A stretch of 64,000 bases of DNA from Lysobacterales bacterium (GTDB lineage: Bacteria > Pseudomonadota > Gammaproteobacteria > Xanthomonadales > BPKI01), in assembly GCA_026005055.1 (NCBI GenBank), contig BPKI01000001.1, positions 992,001 through 1,056,000 on the forward strand. The letters run 5' to 3'. The notes under the pieces were generated by a model that saw nothing but the letters and a program-made list of their open reading frames with translations, ran no database searches and was not told the origin of the DNA. The position numbers and the translations under genes are program-made. Position 1 is the stretch's first letter, and each line of letters starts with the position of its first letter. This document shows, piece after piece, positions 28,404 to 37,712 of the stretch.

Positions 28404-30890
28404 TCAGCCTCGGCGGAGCGAGAGCGCGGGCGGGGCGGAGACGACTCCGCGCAGGGCGATCGTTCCCGCGAGGATGGTGATCACCATGCTTGCCGGAATC
28501 GCCATCAGGAGGACCGACCAGGGTGTGGCGAATGCAGGCAGCGAAAACGCGAAATGGGCGAGCAGCACGCCGGTGGCGGCGGCGCCGGCTGCGGCCACGA
28601 TGGCGGCGATGAGTCCGATCGCGGCGTGTTCGACGAGGGCAGCGAGGGCGAGCTGGCGGCGCGAGGCGCCGAGGGTGCGCAGCAGCGCCGCCTCCTGGTG
28701 CCGCTCGCCTCGGGTGGCGGCGAGGGCCGCCAAGAGCACGGTGAAACCCGCGGCCAGTCCGAGGGCGAGGACGAGCTTCACCGCCTCGCCGATGCGCGAG
28801 ACCGTCGCGCGCAGGCGCTCGAGAATGGCCTCGACGTCGATCAGCGTCAGGTTGGGGTAGGCGGCGCCGAGGGCGGCGAGCGCCGTCGTCTGCTCGCGCG
28901 GGAGGTGGAAACTCGCCACCCACTGATGCGGGGCATCGGCGGCCACCGAGGGATGCAGCAGGATGAAGAAATTCACCCGGAAGGAATCCCAATCCGCTTC
29001 CCGCAGGCTCGTCACTTCGAACTCGTATTCACGGTCGGCGATCGCCACCCGGTAGCGGTCGCCGAGGCGCGTCCCGAAGATCTCCGCCCAGGTCTTTTCC
29101 ACCGAAGCCTCGGCGCGACGCTCGCCCTCCTCCCAGAAACGCCCCGAGAGCAGCCGATTGGCGGCCGGAAAGCTCTCACGCCACGAGAGATTCAGCGGAC
29201 CGTGGATCCAGGTCGAGGCGCGCGGATCCTCGTAATCCTCTGCTCGGGGGGTGCGTCCGTTGATGCTGAGCAGGCGACCGGTCGCGAAAGGCTCGAGACT
29301 GAGCGAGGAAGCGCCGGCGGTGAGCAACGCAGACTCGATGGCATCGCGCTGGTGCGGCTGCACGTTGAGCAGGAACCAGTTCGGCGTCTCCGGCGGCAGC
29401 GCTTGCTGCCATTGCCGGAGCAGGGCGGGGCCGATGGCGGCGAGCAAAAGCAGAGCGAAAAGCGAGGAGGACAATCCGGCCAGTTGCGCGGCGAGCAGGC
29501 CAGGGCGGCGGCCGAGCGCGGCGAGGCCGAGGGCGAGGGGGCCCTTGGTGAGGCCGCTTACTGCGCGCGCGATGCGGGCGAGGAGGAGGCCGGAGCCCGA
29601 GGCGAGCGACAAGAGCACCGCCAAGGCGCCGCCTACTTGGAGGGCGAGTGGCGTCTCGCGGCTCGAATGGAGAACGATGAGGAAGGCGGCGAGAGTCGCT
29701 GCGAGCGAAAGACTTCGGGAAACTCGACGCGGGCTCGAGGACTCCGCCCGCAGCACCCGCTGCGGCGGCACCGCTGCCAGATCGAGCAAGGCCGGCAGCG
29801 CGAAACCGGAGAGCAAAAGCAGCGCGACCGTGCCCGCGGAGAGCATCGGCGCGAAAGCGGCCGAGAAAGGCGAGGGCGGCAGGAGTTCGCCCAAGAGCCG
29901 GTACAGTGCCGTCTCGAGCGCGATGCCGAGCAGCGTGCCTGCCAGCAGGGCCGGAAGGGCGAGTATGAGGAGTCGCGCGATGTAGATCGCAGCCGTCCGG
30001 CGCGGTCCCGCCCCCAAGCAGCGCAGGATCGCCGCCTCGTCCTTCCGTCTCGCGGCGTACTGGGAGGCAGCAAGAGCGATGGCGACGCCGGAGAAGAGGA
30101 CGGCGAGCACCGCGGCCAAGGCGAGAAAGCGTTCGGCGCGCTCGCTTGCCGTCCGCGCGACGCGCTGGAGGTCGCCGGGGCCCAGTTCGCGGTGGCTTTG
30201 AAGCCGAGGCTTGAGCCATTCGCGAAAGACCCCTACCGCCTCCGGCGGGCCAGCTACCATCAGACGCCAGGCGGCGCGGCTGCCAGGGCCGAGCAGTCCC
30301 GAATCCTCGATGTCCTCCAAACGCAAGAGCAGACGCGGCGCGAGCTGGAACAGATCGCCACCGAAATCGGGCTCGGCGATCAGGACACCGGCGATCTCGA
30401 ACGAAGCACCGGCGAAATCGAGGCGGTCGCCGATCTCGAGCGCGAGCGCCTCGAGCAGGCGACGCTCGGCGAAGACGGCGCCCCGCGGGGGTGCATCGCT
30501 CTCGCGCGCAGGCCCCTCGGGGCGATCGGCCACGAGCAGGGTGCCGCGCAGCGGATAACCCTCCTCCACGGCCTTGATTTCCGCCATCAGGCTGGACTCG
30601 TCGTGGAACAGCACCGAGGGGAACTGCGCGATGCGCGTGGCACTGAGTCCGCGGGCGCGGGCTTCCGCCCCCCAAGCAGGGTCCACCGGGCTGCGCCCGG
30701 CGACGCCGAAATCGCCGCCGATCCAGACCGCTGCGTCGCGCTCAAAGCCGGAGGCGATGCGTTCCCCGAGGAGCCGAACCGCGAGCATCGCCGCGGTGCC
30801 GAGGGCGAGAGCGGCGATGAGGGTGAGCACTTCGAGTCCCCCCAACTCGCGCCTCAGACCCATCAGCGAAAGTCGAAGCGTCCTCATCAT
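28404..30890 (-). CDS. FtsX-type ABC transporter permease (YbbP-like)
   Basis: 828 residues in the inner membrane. It has the YbbP plan: an N-terminal TM helix (about 18-40), a periplasmic MacB-like domain, three helices around 255-370 with the first FtsX block (ARRKDEAAILRCLGAG), a central four-helix region (395-490), a second periplasmic part, and a final FtsX block (ERHQEAALLRTLGASRRQL) with helices to the end. The start codon overlaps the stop of the ATPase gene (ATGA). The E. coli tesA/ybbA/ybbP layout is preserved. Function of this ABC family member is uncertain; lipid or lipoprotein handling is often proposed. Confidence 0.88.
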   Translation of the reverse strand: MMRTLRLSLMGLRRELGGLEVLTLIAALALGTAAMLAVRLLGERIASGFERDAAVWIGGDFGVAGRSPVDPAWGAEARARGLSATRIAQFPSVLFHDESSLMAEIKAVEEGYPLRGTLLVADRPEGPARESDAPPRGAVFAERRLLEALALEIGDRLDFAGASFEIAGVLIAEPDFGGDLFQLAPRLLLRLEDIEDSGLLGPGSRAAWRLMVAGPPEAVGVFREWLKPRLQSHRELGPGDLQRVARTASERAERFLALAAVLAVLFSGVAIALAASQYAARRKDEAAILRCLGAGPRRTAAIYIARLLILALPALLAGTLLGIALETALYRLLGELLPPSPFSAAFAPMLSAGTVALLLLSGFALPALLDLAAVPPQRVLRAESSSPRRVSRSLSLAATLAAFLIVLHSSRETPLALQVGGALAVLLSLASGSGLLLARIARAVSGLTKGPLALGLAALGRRPGLLAAQLAGLSSSLFALLLLAAIGPALLRQWQQALPPETPNWFLLNVQPHQRDAIESALLTAGASSLSLEPFATGRLLSINGRTPRAEDYEDPRASTWIHGPLNLSWRESFPAANRLLSGRFWEEGERRAEASVEKTWAEIFGTRLGDRYRVAIADREYEFEVTSLREADWDSFRVNFFILLHPSVAADAPHQWVASFHLPREQTTALAALGAAYPNLTLIDVEAILERLRATVSRIGEAVKLVLALGLAAGFTVLLAALAATRGERHQEAALLRTLGASRRQLALAALVEHAAIGLIAAIVAAAGAAATGVLLAHFAFSLPAFATPWSVLLMAIPASMVITILAGTIALRGVVSAPPALSLRRG

Positions 30891-31573
30891 GCCGGTGCCT
30901 CGCTGTGGAGGCGTCCCTCGCTCAGGGCCAGCACCCGGTCACAACGGCTCGCGAGCTCGCGGTCGTGGGTGACGAGCAGGAGCGTGGCGCCGCGCTCTCG
31001 ATTGAGCCGGAACAGAAGCTCGCCCACGCGCCGGCCGGTCTTGCGATCCAAGTTTCCGGTCGGCTCGTCGGCGAACAGCAGCCGAGGGAGGGTGACGAAA
31101 GCGCGGGCGATCGCGGCGCGCTGCTGCTCGCCGCCGGAGAGCGTTCGCGGCAGATGACGGCGACGCTCTTCCAAGCCGACCGACGCGAGCGCCGCCCGCA
31201 CTCGCTCGGGATCCCGCTCGCCGCGCAGCTCGAGCGGAAGTGCGATGTTCTCCTCGACGGTGAGATGGGGCAGCAGATGGAAGGACTGGAAGACGAAGCC
31301 GATTTGGGCGAGCCGGAGCGCCGCGAGCGCTTCCTCGTCGAGCTCGGCGAGACGGCGGCCGGCGAGGATGATCTCGCCCTCGCTCGGCCGGTCGAGTCCG
31401 GCGAGGAGGCCGAGGAGAGTGGTCTTTCCGGACCCCGAGGCGCCGACGATGGCGACGCTCTCGCCGGGGAACACCTGAAGGTCGATCCGGTCCAGAATGC
31501 GGATTTCTCCCTCCGGTCCTCGAACCCTCTTGCTGAGCCCGCGGACGACGATGAGCGCATGGTTGTCGTGCAT
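30887..31573 (-). CDS. ABC transporter ATP-binding protein (YbbA-like)
   Basis: 228 residues. Walker A GASGSGKTT (about 44-52), Q-loop VFQSFHLLPHLTVEENI, ABC signature LSGGEQQRAAIARAF, Walker B LLFADEPTGNLD, H-loop VTHD. It belongs to the MacB/LolD subfamily that pairs with FtsX-type permeases, here the overlapping downstream gene. The ATG at 31573 gives a standard N-terminus; the open frame upstream overlaps tesA. Divergent from tesA with an overlap of the 5' ends. Confidence 0.93.
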   Translation of the reverse strand: MHDNHALIVVRGLSKRVRGPEGEIRILDRIDLQVFPGESVAIVGASGSGKTTLLGLLAGLDRPSEGEIILAGRRLAELDEEALAALRLAQIGFVFQSFHLLPHLTVEENIALPLELRGERDPERVRAALASVGLEERRRHLPRTLSGGEQQRAAIARAFVTLPRLLFADEPTGNLDRKTGRRVGELLFRLNRERGATLLLVTHDRELASRCDRVLALSEGRLHSEAPA

Positions 31574-32177
31574 CGTGAAATTCCTCTTCGCCGTATGGAT
31601 CGGTCTTGCGACCCCCGTCGCCGGCGCTGGCGAGCGTACCATCCTCGTCCTCGGCGACAGCCTGAGCGCCGCTTACGGCATCTCGCTCGAGCAGGGGTGG
31701 GTCGCCCTTCTCGCCGAGCGGCTGGCACCGCGCGGATGGGGGGTGGTCAATGCCAGCATCAGCGGGGAAACCAGCGCAGGTGGCGTCCACCGCTTGCCGG
31801 ACCTGCTCGACCGCTACCGGCCGGCGATCGTGATTCTTCAGCTCGGCGGCAACGACGGTCTTCGCGGGCTCTCACCAGCGGCGCTCGAAAGCAACTTGGA
31901 GCGGATGATCGCGAGTGCCCGTGAAGCCGGCGCCAAGGTCCTCCTGCTCGGCATCGAGCTTCCGCCCAATCTCGGCGAGCCCTACCGCGAGCGGATCCGC
32001 GCCGTCTATCGCGAACTCGCGCAGCGATACGGGCTGCCGTTCCACCCCTTCTTCCTCGAGGAGATCGCGCTGAAGCCGGGGATGATGCAGCCGGATGGCA
32101 TCCATCCCACCGCCGCGGCGCAACCGGCGATGCTGGAGGCGGTGTGGCCGCTGCTCGAACCCTTGCTCGGCGATTAG
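31551..32177 (+). CDS. tesA: Arylesterase / acyl-CoA thioesterase I, GDSL type
   Basis: Periplasmic SGNH hydrolase cleaving esters, thioesters and lysophospholipids. About 208 residues with signal peptide FLFAVWIGLATPVAGA; Block I GDSLSAAYG, Block III GGNDGLRG and Block V DGIHPTAAAQ hold the Ser, oxyanion Gly/Asn and Asp-His. Start choice is open: ATG 31551 is used, but GTG 31575 gives a cleaner signal peptide (MKFLFAV) and avoids overlap with the ybbA start at 31573. Neither has a good ribosome binding site. The divergent tesA/ybbAP layout is conserved in many gammaproteobacteria. Confidence 0.92.
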   Translation: MSAWLSCIVKFLFAVWIGLATPVAGAGERTILVLGDSLSAAYGISLEQGWVALLAERLAPRGWGVVNASISGETSAGGVHRLPDLLDRYRPAIVILQLGGNDGLRGLSPAALESNLERMIASAREAGAKVLLLGIELPPNLGEPYRERIRAVYRELAQRYGLPFHPFFLEEIALKPGMMQPDGIHPTAAAQPAMLEAVWPLLEPLLGD

Positions 32178-32208
32178 CGGCGTTCACCGCGCCATCACCG
32201 GGTGCCGG

Positions 32209-32224
32209 CTTCACTATCGTGAAG
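32209..32224 (+). repeat. Small dyad CTTCAC-TATC-GTGAAG before colR
   Basis: A perfect 6-bp inverted repeat with a 4-base centre, 23 bases before the response-regulator ATG. It may be an operator, for example for autoregulation, or an mRNA hairpin. No further support. Confidence 0.35.
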
Positions 32225-32246
32225 ACTTCGATCCCGGAGAGCCACC

Positions 32247-32975
32247 ATGTCGCGCGACCATGCCGGACTCATTCTGCTGATCGAGGACAACCGCAACATT
32301 TCGGAGATGGTGGGGGAGTACCTCGAGCGGCGCGGCTACTCCCTCGATTACGCCGCCGATGGCCTGACGGGACTCCATCTCGCGGTGACCAACAGCTATG
32401 ACGTCATCATCCTCGATCTGATGCTTCCCGGTCTCGACGGACTCGAGTTGTGTCGCAAGCTGAGGCAGGAAGGAAAGCGTGCCACGCCGGTGCTCATGCT
32501 CACCGCGCGCGATACCCTCGATGACAAGCTCAAGGGCCTGGATGCCGGCGCCGATGACTATCTGGTCAAACCCTTCGCCGTTCAGGAGCTCGAAGCGCGC
32601 ATCCGCGCACTCATGCGCCGCGACCGGCGCCAGGTCAGCGCTGAAGTGCTCAAAGTGGGTGATCTGGTCCTGGATACGGCCACGTTGCGCGTGTCACGGG
32701 CTGGGAAAGAGCTTTCCCTATCCCCGATTGGGCTCAAGCTTCTCACGATCCTCATGCGCGAATCCCCGCGGGTGGTCTCGCGCCGCGACATCGAGCGGGA
32801 AATCTGGGGCGATGAGCTGCCTGATTCGGATACCTTGCGCAGCCATCTTTACAACTTGCGCAAAGTCGTCGACAAGCCTTTCGACAAGCCTTTGATTCAC
32901 ACCATCCATAGCGCCGGCTATCGCATTGCCGACCTCGACGCCGAGGTCGCCGGTAGCCAAGCGGTGGCCGACTGA
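32247..32975 (+). CDS. colR: ColR-like OmpR-family response regulator
   Basis: 242 residues: receiver with acidic pocket E13/D14, D57 (VIILDLMLPGLDG) and K near YLVKPFA; linker; winged-helix DNA-binding domain. The segments DGLTGLHLAV and SDTLRSHLYNLRKVVDKPFD with HTIHSAGYRI are those of ColR, which in Pseudomonas and Xanthomonas controls envelope and metal-stress genes. CGGAGAG precedes the ATG. The sensor gene follows after 3 bases. PagL and dgkA nearby would be fitting targets, though no operator could be verified. Confidence 0.85.
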   Translation: MSRDHAGLILLIEDNRNISEMVGEYLERRGYSLDYAADGLTGLHLAVTNSYDVIILDLMLPGLDGLELCRKLRQEGKRATPVLMLTARDTLDDKLKGLDAGADDYLVKPFAVQELEARIRALMRRDRRQVSAEVLKVGDLVLDTATLRVSRAGKELSLSPIGLKLLTILMRESPRVVSRRDIEREIWGDELPDSDTLRSHLYNLRKVVDKPFDKPLIHTIHSAGYRIADLDAEVAGSQAVAD

Positions 32976-32978
32976 ACC

Positions 32979-34298
32979 ATGGCCGGAAAGCGGCCTTCGC
33001 CCCGGCCGGAGCAGGGCCTACGACGCAAGATTTGGACGGCTTTCGTGCTCCAGGTGGTGGCCATCAGCTTGGCCACCGTGCTGGGGGTGCAGGCCGCTTC
33101 GATCATCCTCAAGGACGTGCTGATCCAACGCGCGCTCAAGGACGAAGCGAGCCATTTTTGGCAGCGGCTTGCGGCCAATCCCGGAGCGGAACTCCCCGAC
33201 ACCGCCAATATGAAGGGCTTTCTTCAGCCGGTTCCGCGGGGGGCAGAGCGCGTGCCTGAACACCTTGCCGATCTGCCGCCTGGTTTTCATGCGCTGCCGC
33301 GCCATCAAGGCGGCGATTTGGTCTACGTCGAGGACGGGCCCGCTGGCCGCCTGTGGCTGGTGTTCAAGCAGGACCAGGTGGACCGCCTGGCCTTTTTCTT
33401 CGGCTTCGTGCCGTTGACGGTCGTCCTGCTCATCATTTACCTCACGGCCTGGTCGACTTATCGCATTTCGCGGCGAGCGGTCTCTCCCGTGGTCTGGCTC
33501 GCGGATGTGGTCAGGAATTGGGATCCCAACCGGCCTGATCTCGAGGCGCTCAGGCCCGATCGGCTACCGCCGGATCTCGACGGCGATGTGTTGGCCTTGG
33601 CCCGTGCGCTTCACGGCTTCGCCTGCCGGATCGAGTCATTCATCGAGCGTGAGCGCAATTTCACCCGCGATGCCAGTCACGAGCTGCGCTCGCCGCTCAC
33701 CGTGATCCGGGTCGCCGCGGAAGTCATGGAGGAAGACGAGTCCTTGACCGATTACCAACGCCGCTCGCTGACCCGCATCCGCGCGGCGGTACGCGAGATG
33801 GAAACGTTGATCGAGGCCTTTCTCATCCTCGCTCGTGAAGACTATCACGCGCTCCCGGCCGAGGATTTCGACGTCGGTGAGCTGGTGCGCGAAGAAATGG
33901 ACAAGATTCGCCCGATGCTCGCCAACAAGCCGGTGGAGCTGGTGCTTGATCAGCGCGGGCGCTTCACCCTGCACGCCTCGCCGCGCGTCTTCTCGATCGC
34001 CTTGGGCAATCTCCTGCGCAATGCGGCGGCCTACACCGAGCGCGGCCGGATCACAGTGCGCATGTTCCACCGGGTGATCGAGGTGGAGGATACCGGTTGC
34101 GGAATGAACCCCGAGCAGCTCGCCCGGGCCTTCGATCCGTTTTATCGCGGCGGTCGCGACGGCTCGCGCGGGCACGGCATCGGTTTGACCATCGTCCGCC
34201 GCCTGTGCGATCGCGTCGGCTGGCGGGTGATGCTCGAAAGCGAGGTGGGCAAGGGCACCATCGCGCGCATCGTTTTCCCCGAGCCGCGTCAGCGCTAG
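32979..34298 (+). CDS. colS: ColS-like sensor histidine kinase
   Basis: 439 residues. Transmembrane helices at about 18-44 and 138-158 enclose a periplasmic domain of some 93 residues with LPDTANMKGFLQPVP and LPPGFHALP, recalling ColS, a Zn/Fe-responsive sensor. A HAMP-like linker follows, then HisKA with H234 (TRDASHELRSPLTV), N-box NLLRNAAAYTERG, and G-boxes DTGCGMN and GHGIGLTIV. The partner regulator is directly upstream. The metal-binding residues of characterised ColS proteins were not mapped one by one here. Confidence 0.86.
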   Translation: MAGKRPSPRPEQGLRRKIWTAFVLQVVAISLATVLGVQAASIILKDVLIQRALKDEASHFWQRLAANPGAELPDTANMKGFLQPVPRGAERVPEHLADLPPGFHALPRHQGGDLVYVEDGPAGRLWLVFKQDQVDRLAFFFGFVPLTVVLLIIYLTAWSTYRISRRAVSPVVWLADVVRNWDPNRPDLEALRPDRLPPDLDGDVLALARALHGFACRIESFIERERNFTRDASHELRSPLTVIRVAAEVMEEDESLTDYQRRSLTRIRAAVREMETLIEAFLILAREDYHALPAEDFDVGELVREEMDKIRPMLANKPVELVLDQRGRFTLHASPRVFSIALGNLLRNAAAYTERGRITVRMFHRVIEVEDTGCGMNPEQLARAFDPFYRGGRDGSRGHGIGLTIVRRLCDRVGWRVMLESEVGKGTIARIVFPEPRQR

Positions 34299-34377
34299 GC
34301 TGCGGCCGATGAGGGTCGAAGCGCAAAAGCCCTCGAGGGATGGCATTCTTCGCTGCTGAGCGCGAGGGCCGTCCACG

Positions 34378-35352
34378 ATGCTGAAACTACTTGCCATCGC
34401 AGCGATGTTCCTCTCGAGCGCGGAGCCGCCGATCGCGATCGCCGTGCACGGCGGCGCGGGCAGTTTCGCGCCCGGCGTGCTCGGTCCCGAAGAGGAGGCC
34501 GAGGCGCGGGCCGACTTGCGACGAGCACTCGATGCCGGCTGGGCCGTGCTCGCCGCGGGCGGCAGCGCGCTCGATGCCGCGGTGGCGGCAGTGGTCGTGC
34601 TCGAGGACTCACCGCATTTCAATGCTGGTCGCGGCGCGGTGTACAACGCCGCGGGCGAGCACGAACTCGATGCCGCCGTCATGGAGAGCGAACAGGCCCG
34701 CGCCGGCGCGGTGGCTGCGGTCAAAGGGATTCGTAATCCGGTGCTCGCAGCGCGAGCGGTGATGGAACAGAGCCGCCATGTGCTCTTGGTGGGTTCCGGC
34801 GCCGAGGCCTTCGCTCGCCGTCAGGGCATCGCCTTCGCCGATCCGGAATGGTTCGCGACCGAGCGCCGCCGCCGCGCCTTCGAGCAGGCGCGCGAACAGG
34901 CGGCTTCGGGCGGCACGGTCGGGGCGGTGGCACTCGACCGTCACGGCCGTTTCGCCGCGGCGACCTCCACTGGCGGCATGACCTACAAGCTACCAGGTCG
35001 GGTCGGCGACGCCCCGCTCATCGGAGCCGGGACGTGGGCCGAGCCTGGATGCGCGGTCTCCGCCACCGGCGCCGGCGAGTACTTCATCCGCACCGCCGCG
35101 GCCCGCACCCTATGTCTGCGGATGAACTGGCGCGGTGAATCGGCGGAGGAGGCGGCACGAGCGCTCCTCGCCGAGGTGAGCGCGCTCGGCGGCGAGGGGG
35201 GATTCATCGTGCTCGACCGACGAGGCGACGCGGCACTGCCCTTCACGACCGCGGGCATGGCCCGCGGCTATCGCGGTCCCGGGGGCGAGTTCGTCCGGCT
35301 CTTCGCCGACCCCCTCGAGGAGAACGGCGCTCCACTTCACCAGAGCCGGTAG
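34378..35352 (+). CDS. Isoaspartyl peptidase / L-asparaginase (Ntn hydrolase)
   Basis: 324 residues, plant-type asparaginase that self-cleaves to alpha and beta chains. The nucleophile is T180 in ASGGTVGAVALD; AVHGGAG at 22-28, HFNAGRGAVYN and GDAPLIGAGTWA complete the fold. An N-terminal hydrophobic stretch (LKLLAIAAMFLSSA) suggests export to the periplasm, where it would degrade isoaspartyl dipeptides. It overlaps the convergent pagL gene by 16 bases. Confidence 0.92.
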   Translation: MLKLLAIAAMFLSSAEPPIAIAVHGGAGSFAPGVLGPEEEAEARADLRRALDAGWAVLAAGGSALDAAVAAVVVLEDSPHFNAGRGAVYNAAGEHELDAAVMESEQARAGAVAAVKGIRNPVLAARAVMEQSRHVLLVGSGAEAFARRQGIAFADPEWFATERRRRAFEQAREQAASGGTVGAVALDRHGRFAAATSTGGMTYKLPGRVGDAPLIGAGTWAEPGCAVSATGAGEYFIRTAAARTLCLRMNWRGESAEEAARALLAEVSALGGEGGFIVLDRRGDAALPFTTAGMARGYRGPGGEFVRLFADPLEENGAPLHQSR

Positions 35353-35813
35353 CCGAGCCAAAACACGTTCTCGCCGCGGTTGCGCCCGCCGGTGTTCGCG
35401 TTCGACAAGTGCCGAAGCGCCAAGGTGAGACGCTTGCCGCTCCAGCCGATGCCGGTCATGAACTGATGCCTTGAGGACAGGACCTCGCTTCGATGATCGA
35501 CGAGGGCGAGGGCGCTGGCGAGGAAAAAGCCGCGGCCGAGGGTGAAGCGCCGGCCGATGGCGAGAAAACGGGTGTTGGGAGTGGCGATGCGAAGCGAATC
35601 GCGCTTGCCGATCAGCCCGAGCGAAAGCTCCCAAGGATGGCGGTGCTCGCTCAGCAGAAAGACCGCGAACGAGCGGGTGTCGACGCCATCGACCTCATCC
35701 ACCGGCCCGACTCCGAGCTCGGCATGCCAGGCCGAGGCGGAGCGGGCGAGAAGGAATAGGGCGAGGATGAGGCCTGAAGCCGCGATCTGCCGTGCTGAGC
35801 TCGTCTTTGGCAT
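35337..35813 (-). CDS. pagL: PagL-type lipid A 3-O-deacylase
   Basis: 158-residue outer-membrane beta-barrel enzyme that removes the 3-O acyl chain from lipid A. Signal peptide about 1-28 ([15 protein letters not shown]); alternating strands; C-terminal active-site segment [19 protein letters not shown] with H135, S137 and E148, spaced much as in Pseudomonas PagL (H126, S128, E140), ending in aromatic YRLW as outer-membrane proteins do. ATG 35813 is chosen for the signal peptide; an upstream in-frame ATG lies inside the divergent gene. It is 31 bases from gcvPB and next to ColRS. Confidence 0.88.
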   Translation of the reverse strand: MPKTSSARQIAASGLILALFLLARSASAWHAELGVGPVDEVDGVDTRSFAVFLLSEHRHPWELSLGLIGKRDSLRIATPNTRFLAIGRRFTLGRGFFLASALALVDHRSEVLSSRHQFMTGIGWSGKRLTLALRHLSNANTGGRNRGENVFWLGYRLW

Positions 35814-35844
35814 GATGTCTATTTTCGGAAAGAAAAAGCCGCGC

Positions 35845-37317
35845 ATGCTCATCTTCGATCTCTCCAGGCCCGGCCGGCGCGCGGGGGCGCAGCTCGTCGA
35901 GGACGTTCCTTTGCCTGACGATCTACCCGCCGAAGCCTTGCGCGCCGAGCCTCCCGCCTTGCCGGAATGTTCCGAGCTCGATGTGGTCCGGCACTACACC
36001 CGGCTCAGCCAGAAGAACTTCTCGATCGACACGCACTTCTACCCATTGGGTTCCTGCACGATGAAATACAACCCGCGGGCGGCGAACGCGCTCGCCATGC
36101 TCCCGGGTTTTCTCGAGCGCCACCCCTACGCGCCGGACTCCTTGAGCCAGGGCTTTCTCGCCTGCATGTGGGAGCTTCAGGAGATCCTCGCCGAGGTCAC
36201 GGGCATGAAGGGCGGAGTCTCGCTCACGCCCATGGCCGGCGCCCAGGGGGAGCTCGCCGGGGTGGCGATGATCATGGCCTATCACCGCCATCGTGGCGAC
36301 CTCGAGCGGCGCGAGATCATCGTCCCCGATGCCGCCCATGGGACCAATCCGGCGACGGCGGTCATGTGCGGTTGCGAGGTGCGCGAGATTCCGACCGGGC
36401 CTGAAGGCGACGTCGACATCGAGGCGTTGAAGCGGGTGCTGAGCCCGCGCACCGCCGGGATCATGCTCACCAATCCGAGCACGCTCGGGGTGTTCGAACG
36501 GCGCATCGAGGAGATCGCGCGCCTGGTGCACGAAGCGGGCGGGCTGCTTTACTACGACGGCGCCAACCTCAACGCGATCCTCGGCAAAGTGCGTCCCGGG
36601 GATATGGGCTTCGATGCCATCCACATGAATCTGCACAAGACCTTCTCGACCCCGCACGGCGGCGGCGGGCCGGGCGCGGGAGCGGTGGGGGTCTCGGAGC
36701 GTCTGGCCCCCTTCCTGCCGATCCCTCTGGTGGCGCGCGATGCAGACGGCAGTTTTCGCTTCCTGCGCAAGAAGGATCGGCCGCTGTCGATCGGTCGGCT
36801 CTCGGCGTTCGCGGGTAACGCCGGGGTTTTGCTTCGCGCCTATGTCTATGCGCGCATGCTTGGACGCGAGGGCATGCCCCGCGTCGCCGAGTTCGCCACC
36901 CTCAATGCCAATTACCTGGCGAAGCGGCTAGAGGAGAAAGGCTTCAAGCTGGCCTACCCCGGCCGACGCGCCAGCCATGAGTTCATCGTGACCTTGGCGC
37001 CCCAGAAGAAGGCGTACGGGGTCAGTGCGCTCGATTTCTCCAAGGCGCTGCTCGATCGCGGCATCCACGCGCCGACCAACTATTTCCCGCTGCTCGTTCC
37101 CGAGTGCCTGCTGATCGAGCCGACCGAGACCGAGAGTAAGGCCACGCTCGATCGCTTCGCCGAGGTCATGGGCGAGCTCCTTCGGCTCGCGGAGCGCGAT
37201 CCCGAGGCCCTCAAGCGGGCTCCCGAGCGCCTGCCTGTGCGCCGCCTGGATGAGGTCAAAGCGGCGCGAGAGCTCGATCTGGCCTGGCGCCCGCCGGGGG
37301 GAAGCGGTGCCCGATGA
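35845..37317 (+). CDS. gcvPB: Glycine dehydrogenase (decarboxylating) subunit 2
   Basis: C-terminal subunit of the split P-protein of the glycine cleavage system; binds PLP. About 490 residues. It begins [12 protein letters not shown] as in two-subunit P-proteins, has [14 protein letters not shown], and the PLP lysine K265 in [17 protein letters not shown]. The later ATG 35845 is preferred over 35812/35815 on this conserved start. Its partner gcvPA lies 21 kb away beside gcvT and gcvH, so the complex is encoded at two loci. The dgkA start overlaps its 3' end. Confidence 0.93.
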   Translation: MLIFDLSRPGRRAGAQLVEDVPLPDDLPAEALRAEPPALPECSELDVVRHYTRLSQKNFSIDTHFYPLGSCTMKYNPRAANALAMLPGFLERHPYAPDSLSQGFLACMWELQEILAEVTGMKGGVSLTPMAGAQGELAGVAMIMAYHRHRGDLERREIIVPDAAHGTNPATAVMCGCEVREIPTGPEGDVDIEALKRVLSPRTAGIMLTNPSTLGVFERRIEEIARLVHEAGGLLYYDGANLNAILGKVRPGDMGFDAIHMNLHKTFSTPHGGGGPGAGAVGVSERLAPFLPIPLVARDADGSFRFLRKKDRPLSIGRLSAFAGNAGVLLRAYVYARMLGREGMPRVAEFATLNANYLAKRLEEKGFKLAYPGRRASHEFIVTLAPQKKAYGVSALDFSKALLDRGIHAPTNYFPLLVPECLLIEPTETESKATLDRFAEVMGELLRLAERDPEALKRAPERLPVRRLDEVKAARELDLAWRPPGGSGAR

Positions 37318-37681
37318 GCGATTGAGCCACTGGCCGCGCGGACCGCGCGGGGTGTGGCGGGCGCTTCGCTTCTCGCTCAAGGGGCTGCTGGCGGCATGGC
37401 GTTTCGAGTCGTCCTTCCGCCTCGAGGTCGTACTCTTGCTGCCGCTGGCCCCTCTCGCCCTATGGCTCGGGCGTACCGGCGTGGAGCGGGCTTTGCTGCT
37501 CGGAAGCCTGCTCCTGATCGTCGCGGCGGAGCTACTCAACTCCGCGGTGGAGACGGTGATCGAACGTTACGGCGCGGAGCGCCACGAACTCTCCGGACGC
37601 GCCAAGGACCTGGGATCGGCGGCGGTCTTCGTGTTGATGCTGAACGCCGCCGCCGTATGGGGCCTCGTGCTTCTCTCCTGA
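37307..37681 (+). CDS. dgkA: Diacylglycerol kinase (DgkA type)
   Basis: 124-residue integral membrane enzyme recycling diacylglycerol to phosphatidate; E. coli DgkA has 122. Three hydrophobic helices, and the catalytic signature [15 protein letters not shown] with [18 protein letters not shown] 37307, with GGGGGGA just upstream, is inside the end of gcvPB, giving an 11-base overlap. In Pseudomonas and Xanthomonas, dgkA is linked to ColRS control. Confidence 0.92.
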   Translation: MPDERLSHWPRGPRGVWRALRFSLKGLLAAWRFESSFRLEVVLLLPLAPLALWLGRTGVERALLLGSLLLIVAAELLNSAVETVIERYGAERHELSGRAKDLGSAAVFVLMLNAAAVWGLVLLS

Positions 37682-37712
37682 GCGCCGACGGAATCTGCTA
37701 AGGTCGCGGCGC

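Noticed and set aside
28554-31157. Open frame of 867 codons on the plus strand opposite the YbbP-like permease
   Set aside because: Antisense to a permease with clear domains and transmembrane pattern. The shadow is Glu/Arg/Gly-rich and low in hydrophobic residues, as expected from codon bias.
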